Assembly (NCBI GenBank): GCA_904501665.1 | Contig: CAJGBT010000006.1 | Coordinates: forward strand, 1 to 32,945 | Direction of reading: 5' to 3' | Length of the DNA: 32,945 nucleotides | DNA from: an uncultured Bacilli bacterium | GTDB taxonomy: Bacteria > Bacillota_I > Bacilli_A > Mycoplasmatales > Mycoplasmoidaceae | In this document: positions 20,260-29,335 of the stretch, piece by piece | How positions within the stretch are numbered: the first letter of the stretch is position 1 | How the letters are laid out: each line of letters opens with the position of its first letter | Translations under genes and position numbers: made by a program | The notes under the pieces: generated by a model | What the model was told of the DNA's origin: nothing | The model's database searches: none | The model's input: only the letters and a program-made list of their open reading frames with translations

Positions 20260-21802
20260 ATTTTTCAAACCTCTTATTTTTAATTAATTCAAAAATAAAT
20301 TCATCTAATTTATATTCTAGAAATGGTTCTAACGCATCAGAAAATCATTTTATATAATCTAAACTTAATTTATCATTCTTATAAAGATTTTTAAAAATGT
20401 TTAAAATAATTTCATCGTTGTTTAATTTATTAATTAACTCTTTAAAAGAAATATCAATTTGATTAACTATATTTAAAATTTTTTCAACTATGTCAGCAGA
20501 TTCTTGTGCTTTAGTATCTTTTAATTTGTTAAGTTCCTTACTAAATAAATTTAAATGATTAGTTATTTTGCTTTCGTCTTTCAAAAATTTTAAGAAATTT
20601 TTATATAAATATTCAAAACCTTCCTTAATGTTTGTGTTATTGTGTTTGTAAAATTCTCTAATAATATCATCCACTTGCTCACTAAGACAATTATTAATTA
20701 TAGTAATAAGGTATATTTCTTCATTTAATTGTTTATATTGATTTATGAATTGATATATATAATATCAAATAGTGTTAATGTATGAGCCTATTTTTGTCCT
20801 TATTCATTTATCAGCTTGCTTGTTTTTTAAAACATTTTCATTAAAATATAATAATCCATAAAAAATATTGTAGTTACATGCTTCATTAATTAATTTTGTA
20901 TCTAAAATTTTATTAGATAATAATCTTTTCAAATCCCTAATCGATAAAAATTGATTGTTATAATTTTCTTTAATAAAAAAATTTAGGTCTTTAGAAAAAT
21001 CTTTATCAATTCCTTTATTACATAATAGTGAATAATAATCTTGCTTAAATTCAAAATATTTACCTAGAGTAATATATTTTTCCATAAAGCCTAATTTTTC
21101 TTGGATATTTGCTGGTAAATACAATTTATCTAAATCCATAGGTAAGATAATTATTAGATTATTTAAATATGTTAATTTTTGAATGATTTTAATAATTTCA
21201 ATTGAATTATCACCCATTCTTTCTAAATTATCTATAATTAAAATTGTTGAATCTATTTTTTTAAGTTGATTTTTTATTTTGCCAATATTCTTTTTTTCTT
21301 CATTATTAAATAGATTTATATTAGGTGCAGTTAAAACATTTAGGAATCAATTTAATAAAAAAGATGTTCCTTTTTTAAAATATTTAATGGCTTTTTCCTT
21401 TATTTTTTCTTTTGGTAATAATTTATCAATAATATCTAAAAGAATACTTATAGCAATATTTTGTTCATCTATATATTCCCAAAGATCAATTAAATATATT
21501 TCCTTAAATTTATAATTTTTAAAATTTATTTTTTCTATTAGTTTATTGTAAATCAATTCTTCAAAAAAATAAGTTTTCCCACTTCCTCACGGTGCGTTAA
21601 AAATAGTTATTGGAGAAGAATATTTAATTTGTTCTGGGACAAAATCTTTTTTAGGAATTGTTTTTCATTTCTTTTTTGCTATATCTCTTTCTTTTAAAAA
21701 GACATTATATTGCTCATTAAGTTTATCAAAAAACTCTTTATTTTTATTTAAAAAATCTTTATCTTCATCTCCTGTTAATTCAATTGTAATATTCTCAATC
21801 AT
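20252..21802 (-). CDS. KAP-family P-loop NTPase inside the type I operon
   Basis: A 516-residue product under TGA=Trp. Walker A is APWGSGKT (70-77), where the Trp before the glycine is typical of KAP NTPases, and Walker B is ILIIDNLERM (near 187-196), matching the KAP DDLDR-type box. The rest is helical and Asn/Lys-rich, with no nuclease motif I can see. There is no strong transmembrane insert, although many KAP proteins have one. KAP NTPases are known from phage-exclusion proteins such as PifA. The start at 21802 is 11 bp after hsdM with an AAGGAT site, and its end overlaps the hsdS ATG by 8 bp. Placement between M and S is not part of a normal type I operon. Confidence 0.82.
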
Positions 21803-21813
21803 AATAACTATCC

Positions 21814-23358
21814 TTACTTATGATTAAGTTCTTTTATAATCTCATTAATCTTAGTTCTTAATTCATCGTTTCTTTTTACTATTCTATCAATATCACTATT
21901 TAATACATTAATATCAATAACTTCCTTATTGTTTTCTTGTTCAATATAATTGGAAACTGATAGATTGTAATCATTTTCTTTAATTGTATCTAGTTCTACT
22001 ATTTTAGAAAAATGATCTATTTCTTTTCGTTCTAAATATGTATTTAATATTTTATTGATATTATCTTCACTTAAAATATTTTGATTAGTACGTTTTTCAA
22101 ATTCTCTAGTGGCATCAATAAACATGATATTGTTTTCATGATTTAATTTACTTTTATTTAATACCATGATACAAGTAGAGATACTAGTACCATAAAATAA
22201 GTTGTCTGGTAGATTGATAATTAGATCAATATAGTTATTATTAACTAAATATTGTCTAATCTTTTGTTCAGCTCCACCACGATAAAATATCCCTGGAAAA
22301 CATACAATAGCCGCTTTACCATTAGTAGCTAATAAATATAAAGCATGCATAATAAAGGCATAATCAGATTTACTTTTTGGCGCTAATATTCCTGCTGGTG
22401 CATACCTAACATCATTAATTAATGTAGGATTGTCATCACCTTCTCATTTAATAGAGTAAGGAGGATTAGAAACAATTACTTCATATTTATTATCCAATGC
22501 ATGTTTTGGGTCAATTAAGGTATCACCTAATTCAATATCAAAATTAGAACAATTAATATTATGTAAGAACATATTCATTCTACATAAGTTATAAGTAGTA
22601 ATATTACTTTCTTGGCCATAATATCCCTGTGTTACATTTTCATCGCCTAATATTTTAGCCGCTTGTAATAATAATGAACCAGAACCACAAGCTGGGTCAT
22701 AAACATTTTTAATTTCCTTTTTATTACCAATTGCTAATTTAGTTAATAATTTACTAACTTCTTGAGGAGTGAAGTATTCCCCACCTGATTTACCAGCGTT
22801 AGAAGCATACATGCCCATTAAATATTCATATGCATCACCAAAGATATCATTATCACTATCCTTTAAATCTAATTTAATTTCAGCAATATTGGTTAATATT
22901 TCATATAAATGTTTATTTCTTTCCGGAGCTGAAGAACCTAGATTAGGAGAATTAAAGTCAATATCATAAAAAATCCCCTTTAAATTTCTTTCACTTTCAT
23001 ACCCTTTTGAACTATTTTCAATATCTCTAAAAATATTAGTGATATTAATATTTAAATCATCCTTATTATTCTTAGCATTTTTAACAACATTAACAAATAA
23101 TTGACTTGGTTTAATAAAGAAACCCTTTTCCTTAATTGTTTCAATAATAACATCTTCAGGTACTTCATTATCATTTAAATTAGCATAATTAAAGTCAGAA
23201 GACTCATTCTTGTTAAGACATTTAGTTATATCCTCACTAATATATCGAAAAAATAAGATACATAAAATATAAGATTTAAAGTCTCATCCATCAACTTTAC
23301 CTCTTAATTTTTCAGCAATTTTTCATATTGATTTAAACAATTCTTCTTTTTGATTCAT
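21814..23358 (-). CDS. hsdM: Type I restriction-modification methyltransferase subunit
   Basis: HsdM transfers a methyl group from SAM to adenine N6, with HsdS choosing the site. The 514-residue product has an N-terminal helical domain (WKIAEKLRGKVDGWDFKSYI), the GMYASNAGKSGGEYFTPQEV block, SAM motif I DPACGSG (221-227) and catalytic NPPY (298-301). The length is normal and the frame intact under TGA=Trp. The block before motif I is of the EcoR124I (type IC) kind. There is no ribosome-binding site before ATG 23358, and TATAAT at 23368-23373 is only 10 bp away, so the mRNA is probably leaderless. First gene of the hsdM-KAP-hsdS-SIR2 operon. Confidence 0.95.
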
Positions 23359-23367
23359 GACAAATAT

Positions 23368-23373
23368 ATTATA
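23368..23373 (-). promoter_or_regulatory. Probable -10 box of the hsdM operon
   Basis: TATAAT on the minus strand, ending 10 bp before the hsdM ATG. There is no convincing -35. It implies a leaderless or near-leaderless transcript. The 23359-23557 gap between the divergent operons holds nothing else I can support. Confidence 0.4.
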
Positions 23374-23557
23374 ATAATTTATTATTAATATTCTATTAAT
23401 AAAAGTTTAAATTAAAAAAATAAAAATATTGTTTATGCATCATTAATTTGTTTTTAAAACTCTATAAAATTTAATGATTTATAAAATCAAAAATTTATAG
23501 TTTAAAAAGATCTAAAAATATCTTTTATTTCACATAATAGTGATTACAAGAAAAAAA

Positions 23558-24324
23558 ATGAAAAAATTATTATTTGAGCATTATATGATGATGCTAATTC
23601 ATCATATAAAAAAGCAATTGAAAAATATTTTGATGAGCTAAATCTTGAAGTCCATTCTATTGGTATTAATAATGTTAAATTTAAAAAAAGTGATAAATAT
23701 TTTTATCATAAAATTGATTTATCTTTAAATAATTTTGATTTATTTAAAGAATTAAAAAAAATACATAAACCACATATAATATTAGCTTCCCCTCCATGTG
23801 AAAGTTGAAGTGGCGCAGATTGCAATGGGAAAATGTTTCGATCTATTGATACTGAAGGGAATTGAGTTGTAAAAAATAGAAAATTTTATGACAAATATAA
23901 TAAAACTTGTAATCCTGTTAAAAAAAGATATTTTATTCAAAAGGAAAGAAGTAGATTATTAGGAGAGTCTACTATTGGAGCAACAATTGAAATTATAGAA
24001 CATTTTGAACCAAGAATTTGAATTATTGAAAATCCTCAATCTTCAAAAATTTGAGATTTTCAAAAATATCATTGAAATTTTAAAGGTAAAGAAAATCTAA
24101 CATACTATTCAAGTTATGACAAATCTTTTTCTACTAAACCAACAATATTTAAAAGTAATGAAAAATTTAATCTTAGAAAAATAAAAAATAAAAAGTCTAA
24201 TAAAAATCATATGGCATATGGAACTTATAAAACAAGAAGTTCTATTCCTTATTTATTGATAAAGGAAATAATTGAAGAATGTTTAAATATTTTAAATCTA
24301 AATATTGGGAGAAAAAAATGATAA
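23558..24324 (+). pseudogene. C5-cytosine methyltransferase-like protein, start out of frame
   Basis: About 255 codons in frame carry ASPPCESWS (PPC at 23791-23799, catalytic-Cys motif IV of C5 methyltransferases) and WIIENPQSSKIWDF (ENP at 24028), as in small phage-type Dcm-like enzymes. The usual SAM motif I is poorly kept (ALYDDANSSYKKA). The body is open from 23506, but the only nearby ATG (23558) is one frame off: with 7 A instead of 6 at 23561-23566 it would read MKKIIIWALYDD. No ATG, GTG or TTG start lies upstream in frame. The gene may thus be switched off, mis-sequenced, or started at a non-standard codon. Its end overlaps the next ATG. Divergent from hsdM. Confidence 0.7.
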
Positions 24325-24818
24325 TTTCAAATTATAGATTCTCAAAAATAGGTACAAATCCAATGAAATATTTGAATAACTTTAAATATTATTTAAATAA
24401 TATTCCGATTGGAGAAGAAATAAAAATTAATGGATTGAATATCTTACATCAAGATATTGTTCAAATAAGTTTTAATTCAAATACAACACACAGACAAAAT
24501 TTGGATGCTTGATTATGAATGGGATTCATAGTACAAAAAGATGAAAACACATACATTAAAATAATCAAATCTATGAATGAAGAAGAATTATTAGAACATT
24601 CAAAATACAATTTATTAGTTAACAATAAGAATAAAAAAATAAATGATCATAGAAAAACCATTATTATCAAATTATTAACAGCATCAAATAAAAAAAGTGT
24701 CCATAATGATTATTCTTTTGAAGAAATTTATAAGGAATTTGGAAAATATGAAGAAATATTACTAGAGGATGAGAAATTTATAAAAATTTTAAAAATTTTG
24801 TGAGGTAAAAATGAGTAA
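24318..24818 (+). CDS. Unknown 167-residue protein linked to the methyltransferase and HEPN-GmrSD genes
   Basis: No family recognised. It starts MIISNYRFSKIG, contains THRQNLDAWLWMGFIVQKDEN (two Trp by TGA) in the middle, then a charged helical half ending ILWGKNE. ATG 24318 follows GGGAGAA and overlaps the methyltransferase stop. A start at 24279 is possible but would overlap more and lacks a ribosome-binding site. Its stop overlaps the next ATG (24811) by 8 bp. The double overlap says the three proteins are made together. There is no signal peptide or membrane helix. Confidence 0.75.
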
Positions 24819-27276
24819 CATGTTTAATAAATTAACTAAAAATTTTGATTTTTTTGAATCAGATTTTTTTACTTCAGAATACAAAAATGACATAATTAAT
24901 AACATTAAATATGTTGAAAAATTTAATGATTATGATAATAGTGTTGATTATTATGGTAGTTGTATCAAAAAAATATCTGATATATTAGAATTAATTATTT
25001 ATGATTTTTTAAAAAATAAATTAGAAAAAAATGTTGATGGCAAAAATTTTTTTGATTTAATTAATATTCTAGAAGAAAGTAGTAATCTTAAAGATAGTAA
25101 ATATCTTTTTGCGATGATGCATGAAATTAGACATGCAAGAAATCATGAAACTCATAAACTTAAATCCTCTTTCAAAGTAAAGCATAATAAAATTGATGTA
25201 CTTCAAAAATTAAAAAGATTTTTTGATATCTATACTACACTTTATAAAGATGAATTACTTAGATACAAAAAACAACATAATAATGATGAAATTGAATTTG
25301 ATTTAAAGGTTTACCCAATAGTTGAGGATAATATTGAACCCATATCAGAAATTGAAAGAAATAAACAATTAAAAAATACTAGTTGTTATGAGACAATAAA
25401 AATTAATAAAGATGCAATATCAAATTGATTATGCATTCAACATGCTAAATTAATTGTACCAATTTACCAAAGAAAATATTCATGAGAAAAAGGAAATGTT
25501 TTGACACTTTTAGATGATATCAAAAAACGTATTAATGATAATAATGATCATTATTTTGGTGTTATTGCACAAAAAAAGAAATGTGCTGATAATAATAATG
25601 AACCTAATATTATTAAAATTATTGATGGCCAACAAAGATTAACAACATCATTATTATTAATTGTTGCTGTAGTTCATATTTTAATTAATGATTATAAATT
25701 AAAAGAAAATGAGATAGATTGATATCAAGACATGTTAAAAAATTTATATGATAAAAACAAAAATTTAGGTAATTATATTTATAATCCTGGTGGTACTGAA
25801 GAAGAAAATCGAATTTTTAAAAAAATATTGAATCTAAATTTTGATTTTGATGAAATAAAGAATAGTAAAAGTAAATATGCAAATAACTATATTGTCATTT
25901 ATGATTATCTAAAAGATAAAGAGAAATTTAAAAATAGTAATGATATCATGAATTTTATTTGGGTTTTTTTAAATAAATTTTATGTTGGAACTATTAGTTT
26001 TGATGAAAAAGAATATTCAAATAAAAAAGAAATGGAAGTGTTTGAAAATTTAAACTCTAAAGGACTAGAATTAAGCTTTATTGATTTAATAAAAAATCAC
26101 ATTTTTAATTATTGTGATGATAATACATTAAATGATTATGATAAAGAAATACCACAAGAATACAATTTAGCAATCGCTAAATTTGAAAAAGATAAAGATA
26201 TAGAAAGTTTTTACTCAACATTAAGTGAATTACAGCTTGGAAAAGAATTAAAAGAAGACAATAAATTAAAATTTATTAGTGCTCGTAAATCACTAGATGA
26301 ATTCCTAAAAGATTTTAATAATATTGATAATCTTGAAAAATATAAGGAAATTATTAAATATATAAATAAATATATTGAAGTTTATTTAGAAATCATATCT
26401 AAAAATAAAGAAAAAAACTTTTTAAAGTATTTAAAATGTGAAAATATTATTGAAATAATTAATGAAAAAAAGAAGAAACGGAATTTTGCATATTATGCTT
26501 TCATAATTTATAAAATATTGAATGAAAATGGTTTATTTATATCTACTAAAAAAAATCAACCGTTAAATAAAAATCAAATTAAAAAAATACAAGAAGTGTT
26601 TCTTGAAATAGCAAAGTTTTTAATTAAAACAAAAGTAATTACAAAACAAGGTGATTCTAACATTAAAAGAGAGTTAATGGAAATTGCAAATAAATCATTA
26701 AAATTCTATAATAATGAATTTAATAAAAAAGATAGTGAAAATATAGATAAAGTCTTAAATAATGTTTGTGATTTTATACTAGAGGAATTAAATCGAATAA
26801 ATAATATATATACTTTTAATGATTTCAAAGTGTGTTTAGAAAATAATAATAATCATAATCAAATAATTGATCTTTTGCTTTTAACTGAGAAAATAATGTC
26901 AAATTCTTTATATGATGGCGAATCTATAAAGCGTGAAAATATATCAATTGAACATATTATGCCTGAAAAAAATGAACAATGAATAAACGAATTACAAAGT
27001 AATGAAGAAAAAAATGAATTTAAGGAGAAATTTGATTCTTATTTAAACAAATTAGGAAATTACTTAGTTTTAACACGTCAATCAAATTCTAAAAGTTCTA
27101 ATAATACTTTTAATGAGAAGAAGAAGAAAGTATATAAGGATTTAATCTCTCCTCTTTATAAAAATGATGATTTTTCGATTGATATTTCTCGAAAAGAAAA
27201 ATGAACATTTGAAGATATAGAGAAAAGAACAAAATCTTTAATTGAATATATTACAAAAAACGTAATAACTAAATAA
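24811..27276 (+). CDS. HEPN-DUF262-DUF1524 fusion (GmrSD-like modification-dependent nuclease)
   Basis: An 821-residue product under TGA=Trp. Residues ~1-200 form a helical domain with RNHETH (110-115), the RNxxxH signature of HEPN ribonucleases. The DUF262 (GmrS-like, ParB-fold NTPase) domain follows, with VPIYQRKYSW (216-225) and IIDGQQRLTT (DGQQR 272-276). The C-terminal DUF1524 (GmrD-like HNH nuclease) has ISIEHIMPE (H715) and LGNYLVL followed by the N/K-rich finger. Known GmrSD enzymes cut modified phage DNA; the extra HEPN domain suggests an RNA-cleaving effector or abortive function, which is inference. ATG 24811 has a GAGGT site. Third gene of an overlapping cluster with a cytosine methyltransferase-like gene. 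All catalytic residues I looked for are present. Confidence 0.85.
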
Positions 27277-27838
27277 AACTTAATTAAAAATTTATTCAAT
27301 AATTATTATCACAAATAATCTACATATTTATTTTTCTAGTATTTTCAATTTATTTAATATTTAAATTAATCTTTAAGAATAAATTATTGGTTCTAGAAAC
27401 AAAATAATCACCTATAAATATTAGGCGACACATTTAAAACAATACTAATTATTAACTTATTTAAAAATTTTAAATAATTTAAGTATATATTTTCAAAACC
27501 TTATATTAAAAAATCAATATAGTTTTACAAAGTAAATGACATATAGAATTTCTTCTTTTAAAAACAAAATGGAAAATAATCACTATTATCTGAAGTTTTC
27601 ATAACCAAAATAATTTTATCAAATTTTTTCCTTTTAAAAAATAATAAAAAATGGCTAATAACTCTTAATTGCTTAATATTAGAACTCATATTTTATTATT
27701 TTTTAATACATGATCTCTAATCTATTTTTATATATTTAATCATCTGTTATTTTATTTTACTTTTTGTTAGAGTTACATTTAATGTTAATTATCTTATTTG
27801 AAGTTTAAATTAAATTTCTTTAAAACATTTAATGATTA
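27277..27838. other. AT-rich spacer with no gene seen
   Basis: About 560 bp with stops in all frames, no tRNA-like fold and no repeat I could support. It separates the HEPN-GmrSD cluster from the TA-repeat promoter. Confidence 0.6.
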
Positions 27839-27867
27839 TTGACATTATATATATATATATATATAAT
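27839..27867 (+). promoter_or_regulatory. Consensus promoter with a TA-repeat spacer
   Basis: TTGACA (27839-27844), exactly 17 bp, then TATAAT (27862-27867). Both hexamers are perfect. Bases 27846-27865 are ten TA units, making up nearly the whole spacer and part of the -10. Gain or loss of a unit would change the spacing by 2 bp. It lies 28 bp before the ATG of the small membrane protein. Confidence 0.85.
27846..27865 (+). repeat. (TA)10 dinucleotide repeat
   Basis: Ten uninterrupted TA units inside the promoter spacer, a site prone to slipped-strand mispairing. Confidence 0.9.
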
Positions 27868-27895
27868 GCTAATGTTATTTTAGAAAGGAGAAAAT

Positions 27896-28129
27896 ATGTC
27901 TCAAATTGCAAAAAGTTTAAAAGTAAATGGCATTATTGCTTCTATATTTCCAATAAGTTTTTTTACACTTTTTATTTACCCTTTTGTTATTGGAATCATG
28001 CTTTGTGTAAATAGTCATGAATTTGAAAATAGTGGATTAGCAATTGCTGCAGGTGTCTTAATGTTTTTTGTATTACCTATATTTCTTTTTATCCCATTAA
28101 TTTTAAGTTGTTGCTTACGACCAAAATAA
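27896..28129 (+). CDS. Small two-helix membrane protein
   Basis: A 77-residue product starting MSQIAKSLKVNG, with two long hydrophobic segments (about residues 13-38 and 48-71) joined by a short polar loop (NSHEFENSG), and ending CCLRPK. Both ends are predicted cytoplasmic. ATG 27896 follows a consensus AAGGAG site. Upstream lies the TA-repeat promoter and downstream an intrinsic terminator, so it is a monocistronic unit. No family is recognised; possibilities include a surface-exposed variable protein, a holin-like or a toxin-like peptide, none shown by sequence. Confidence 0.8.
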   Translation: MSQIAKSLKVNGIIASIFPISFFTLFIYPFVIGIMLCVNSHEFENSGLAIAAGVLMFFVLPIFLFIPLILSCCLRPK

Positions 28130-28235
28130 GCACATATAGGTAAAACAAAAATATTATTAATAAGAATAAACAATTTAAACTATTAAAAGTTCATTTATTT
28201 TTTAATATAAGTTATCAATTAATCTATAAATTTTG

Positions 28236-28261
28236 AAAAAGGTCATTTTGACCTTTTTTTA
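28236..28261 (+). terminator. Intrinsic terminator after the small membrane gene
   Basis: AAAAAGGTCA, loop TTT, then TGACCTTTTTTT. The A-rich left arm makes it work in both directions. Confidence 0.85.
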
Positions 28262-28340
28262 TAAAACAAATAAATTATTTTAATAACCTTATAATAACTA
28301 ACTAATAAAAATCTAATTTTGATTAATCATAAAAACAAAG

Positions 28341-28381
28341 AATTTTTTTAAAAAATAAAAAGTCCCCATAAAATGGGGACT
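28341..28381 (-). terminator. Intrinsic terminator of the tRNA cluster
   Basis: On the minus strand AGTCCCCA pairs with TGGGGACT across TTTTA, followed by a T-rich tract. It lies 10 bp after the last tRNA gene. Confidence 0.88.
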
Positions 28382-28390
28382 AATTATTAA

Positions 28391-28468
28391 TGGTTGCGGG
28401 AGATGGATTTGAACCATCGACCTTCAGATTATGAGCCTGACGAGCTAACCAAACTGCTCTATCCCGCG
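28391..28468 (-). tRNA. tRNA-fMet (CAT), initiator
   Basis: The CAT anticodon lies in loop CTCATAA. The acceptor stem CGCGGGA / TCCCGCA leaves a C1-A72 mismatch, the mark of bacterial initiator tRNA. CCA is encoded. Last tRNA of the cluster. Confidence 0.9.
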
Positions 28469-28474
28469 ATAACA

Positions 28475-28567
28475 TGGCGGAGGATGAGGGATTCGAACCC
28501 CCGCGTGGATTGCTCCACCTTTCGGTTTTCAAGACCGATCCCTTCAACCGGGCTTGGGTAATCCTCC
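28475..28567 (-). tRNA. tRNA-Ser (TGA)
   Basis: 93 nt with acceptor GGAGGAT, anticodon TGA in loop CTTGAAA, a long variable arm typical of tRNA-Ser, and encoded GCCA end. Confidence 0.94.
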
Positions 28568-28642
28568 ATAATGATACGTTATGCTTCAAAATAACTCATT
28601 AAATAAAAAAATAGAAACACAACGTAATTTAAGTATTTACAA

Positions 28643-28719
28643 TGGTGCTTCTAACAGGACTCGAACCTGTAACCGACCGATTATGAGTCGGGGGCTCTAA
28701 CCAATTGAGCTATAGAAGC
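28643..28719 (-). tRNA. tRNA-Ile2 (CAT, expected lysidine-modified)
   Basis: Acceptor GCTTCTA / TAGAAGC with encoded CCA. The anticodon is CAT in CTCATAA, as in bacterial Ile2 (compare the Met loop TTCATAC next door). Its place between Met and Ser fits the mollicute cluster order. TilS would be needed to read AUA. Confidence 0.8.
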
Positions 28720-28724
28720 AAATA

Positions 28725-28801
28725 TGGTGGCTAGGCAGAGACTCGAACTCTGGACCTACCGGGTATGAACCGATCGCTCTAACCAACTGAGCTACCCAGC
28801 C
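28725..28801 (-). tRNA. tRNA-Met (CAT), elongator
   Basis: Acceptor GGCTGGG / CCTAGCC with encoded CCA. The anticodon stem-loop CGGTTCATACCCG is the classical elongator Met form. Confidence 0.88.
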
Positions 28802-28806
28802 AACAA

Positions 28807-28883
28807 TGGTCGGGAAGACAGGATTCGAACCTGCGACCCCCTGGTCCCAAACCAGGTGCACTACCAAGCTGTGCTACTTCCCG
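28807..28883 (-). tRNA. tRNA-Pro (TGG)
   Basis: Acceptor CGGGAAG / CTTCCCG, anticodon TGG in loop TTTGGGA, CCA encoded. Confidence 0.95.
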
Positions 28884-28903
28884 TTAAAAAAGGGGTGTTA
28901 AAA

Positions 28904-28980
28904 TGGCGCACCCTAGAGGAGTCGAACCCCTAACCTTCTGGTCCGTAGCCAGACGCTCTATCCAATTGAGCTAAGGATGC
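28904..28980 (-). tRNA. tRNA-Arg (ACG)
   Basis: Acceptor GCATCCT / AGGGTGC, anticodon ACG in loop CTACGGA, encoded GCCA end. A34 would need TadA editing to inosine. Confidence 0.93.
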
Positions 28981-28984
28981 AAAA

Positions 28985-29058
28985 TGGAGGTGCCAGTCAG
29001 ATTCGAACTGACGATAGCAGAGTTGCAGTCTACGGCCTTACCACTTGGCGATGGCACC
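28985..29058 (-). tRNA. tRNA-Cys (GCA)
   Basis: 74 nt, acceptor GGTGCCA / TGGCACC, anticodon GCA in loop CTGCAAC, CCA encoded. First tRNA of the cluster. Confidence 0.95.
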
Positions 29059-29073
29059 AAATCTCCATTAAAA

Positions 29074-29102
29074 ATTATACTATCTTTATTTGTTAGCAAC
29101 AA
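29074..29102 (-). promoter_or_regulatory. Promoter of the tRNA cluster
   Basis: TTGTTG (29097-29102), 17-bp spacer, TATAAT (29074-29079) on the minus strand, 15 bp before tRNA-Cys. Confidence 0.75.
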
Positions 29103-29128
29103 AAAATAGCAAATTAATTTGCTATTTT
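29103..29128 (-). terminator. Perfect 26-bp palindrome at the end of rpmB
   Basis: AAAATAGCAAATT followed by its exact complement. It covers the rpmB stop codon and abuts the tRNA -35 box. It may terminate rpmB transcription or bind a dimeric regulator; the stem is AT-rich and lacks a strong loop. Confidence 0.5.
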
Positions 29129-29314
29129 ATTCTGCTTTTTTAGTGTTTTTAATGTTCTTGCAGAAACTTTTACTCTTTTTGTTCTACCAGGTCCATCTTT
29201 AATCATAACAGTTTGCAAATTTAAATTTCAAACTCGTTTGGAATGATTCATCGCATGTGATCTTGTATTTCCAGACAATGGACCTTTTTTTGTTAAATCA
29301 TCTTTTCTTGCCAT
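29114..29314 (-). CDS. rpmB: 50S ribosomal protein L28
   Basis: A 66-residue product starting MARKDDLTKKGPLSGNTRSHA, with N-H-S-K-R-V-W-N-L-N-L-Q and KVSARTLKTLKK as in bacterial L28; it lacks the cysteines of zinc-type L28. Length is normal. ATG 29314 follows AAAAGG. L28 binds 23S rRNA near the E site. It lies 21 bp after a coiled-coil gene and may share its transcript. The stop falls within a perfect palindrome. Confidence 0.93.
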
Positions 29315-29335
29315 TTTTTTAAAACCTTTTATTTG

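Noticed and set aside
10384..23358. Many TGA codons read as stops, making hsdM, hsdS, KAP and SIR2 look fragmented
   Set aside because: The genes are continuous with TGA=Trp, and conserved Trp positions (for example in L2 and L4) fall on TGA, so these are not pseudogenes.
27277..27838. Possible small genes or RNA in the AT-rich spacer
   Set aside because: No frame with a ribosome-binding site and no stable stem with GC content was seen.
28380..28589. Open frame of 69 codons on the minus strand
   Set aside because: It lies entirely over the tRNA-fMet and tRNA-Ser genes; tRNA structure explains the sequence.
28643..28801. Two elongator Met tRNAs
   Set aside because: The gene at 28643-28719 has the CTCATAA loop and cluster position of tRNA-Ile2, while 28725-28801 has the classical Met loop TTCATAC.
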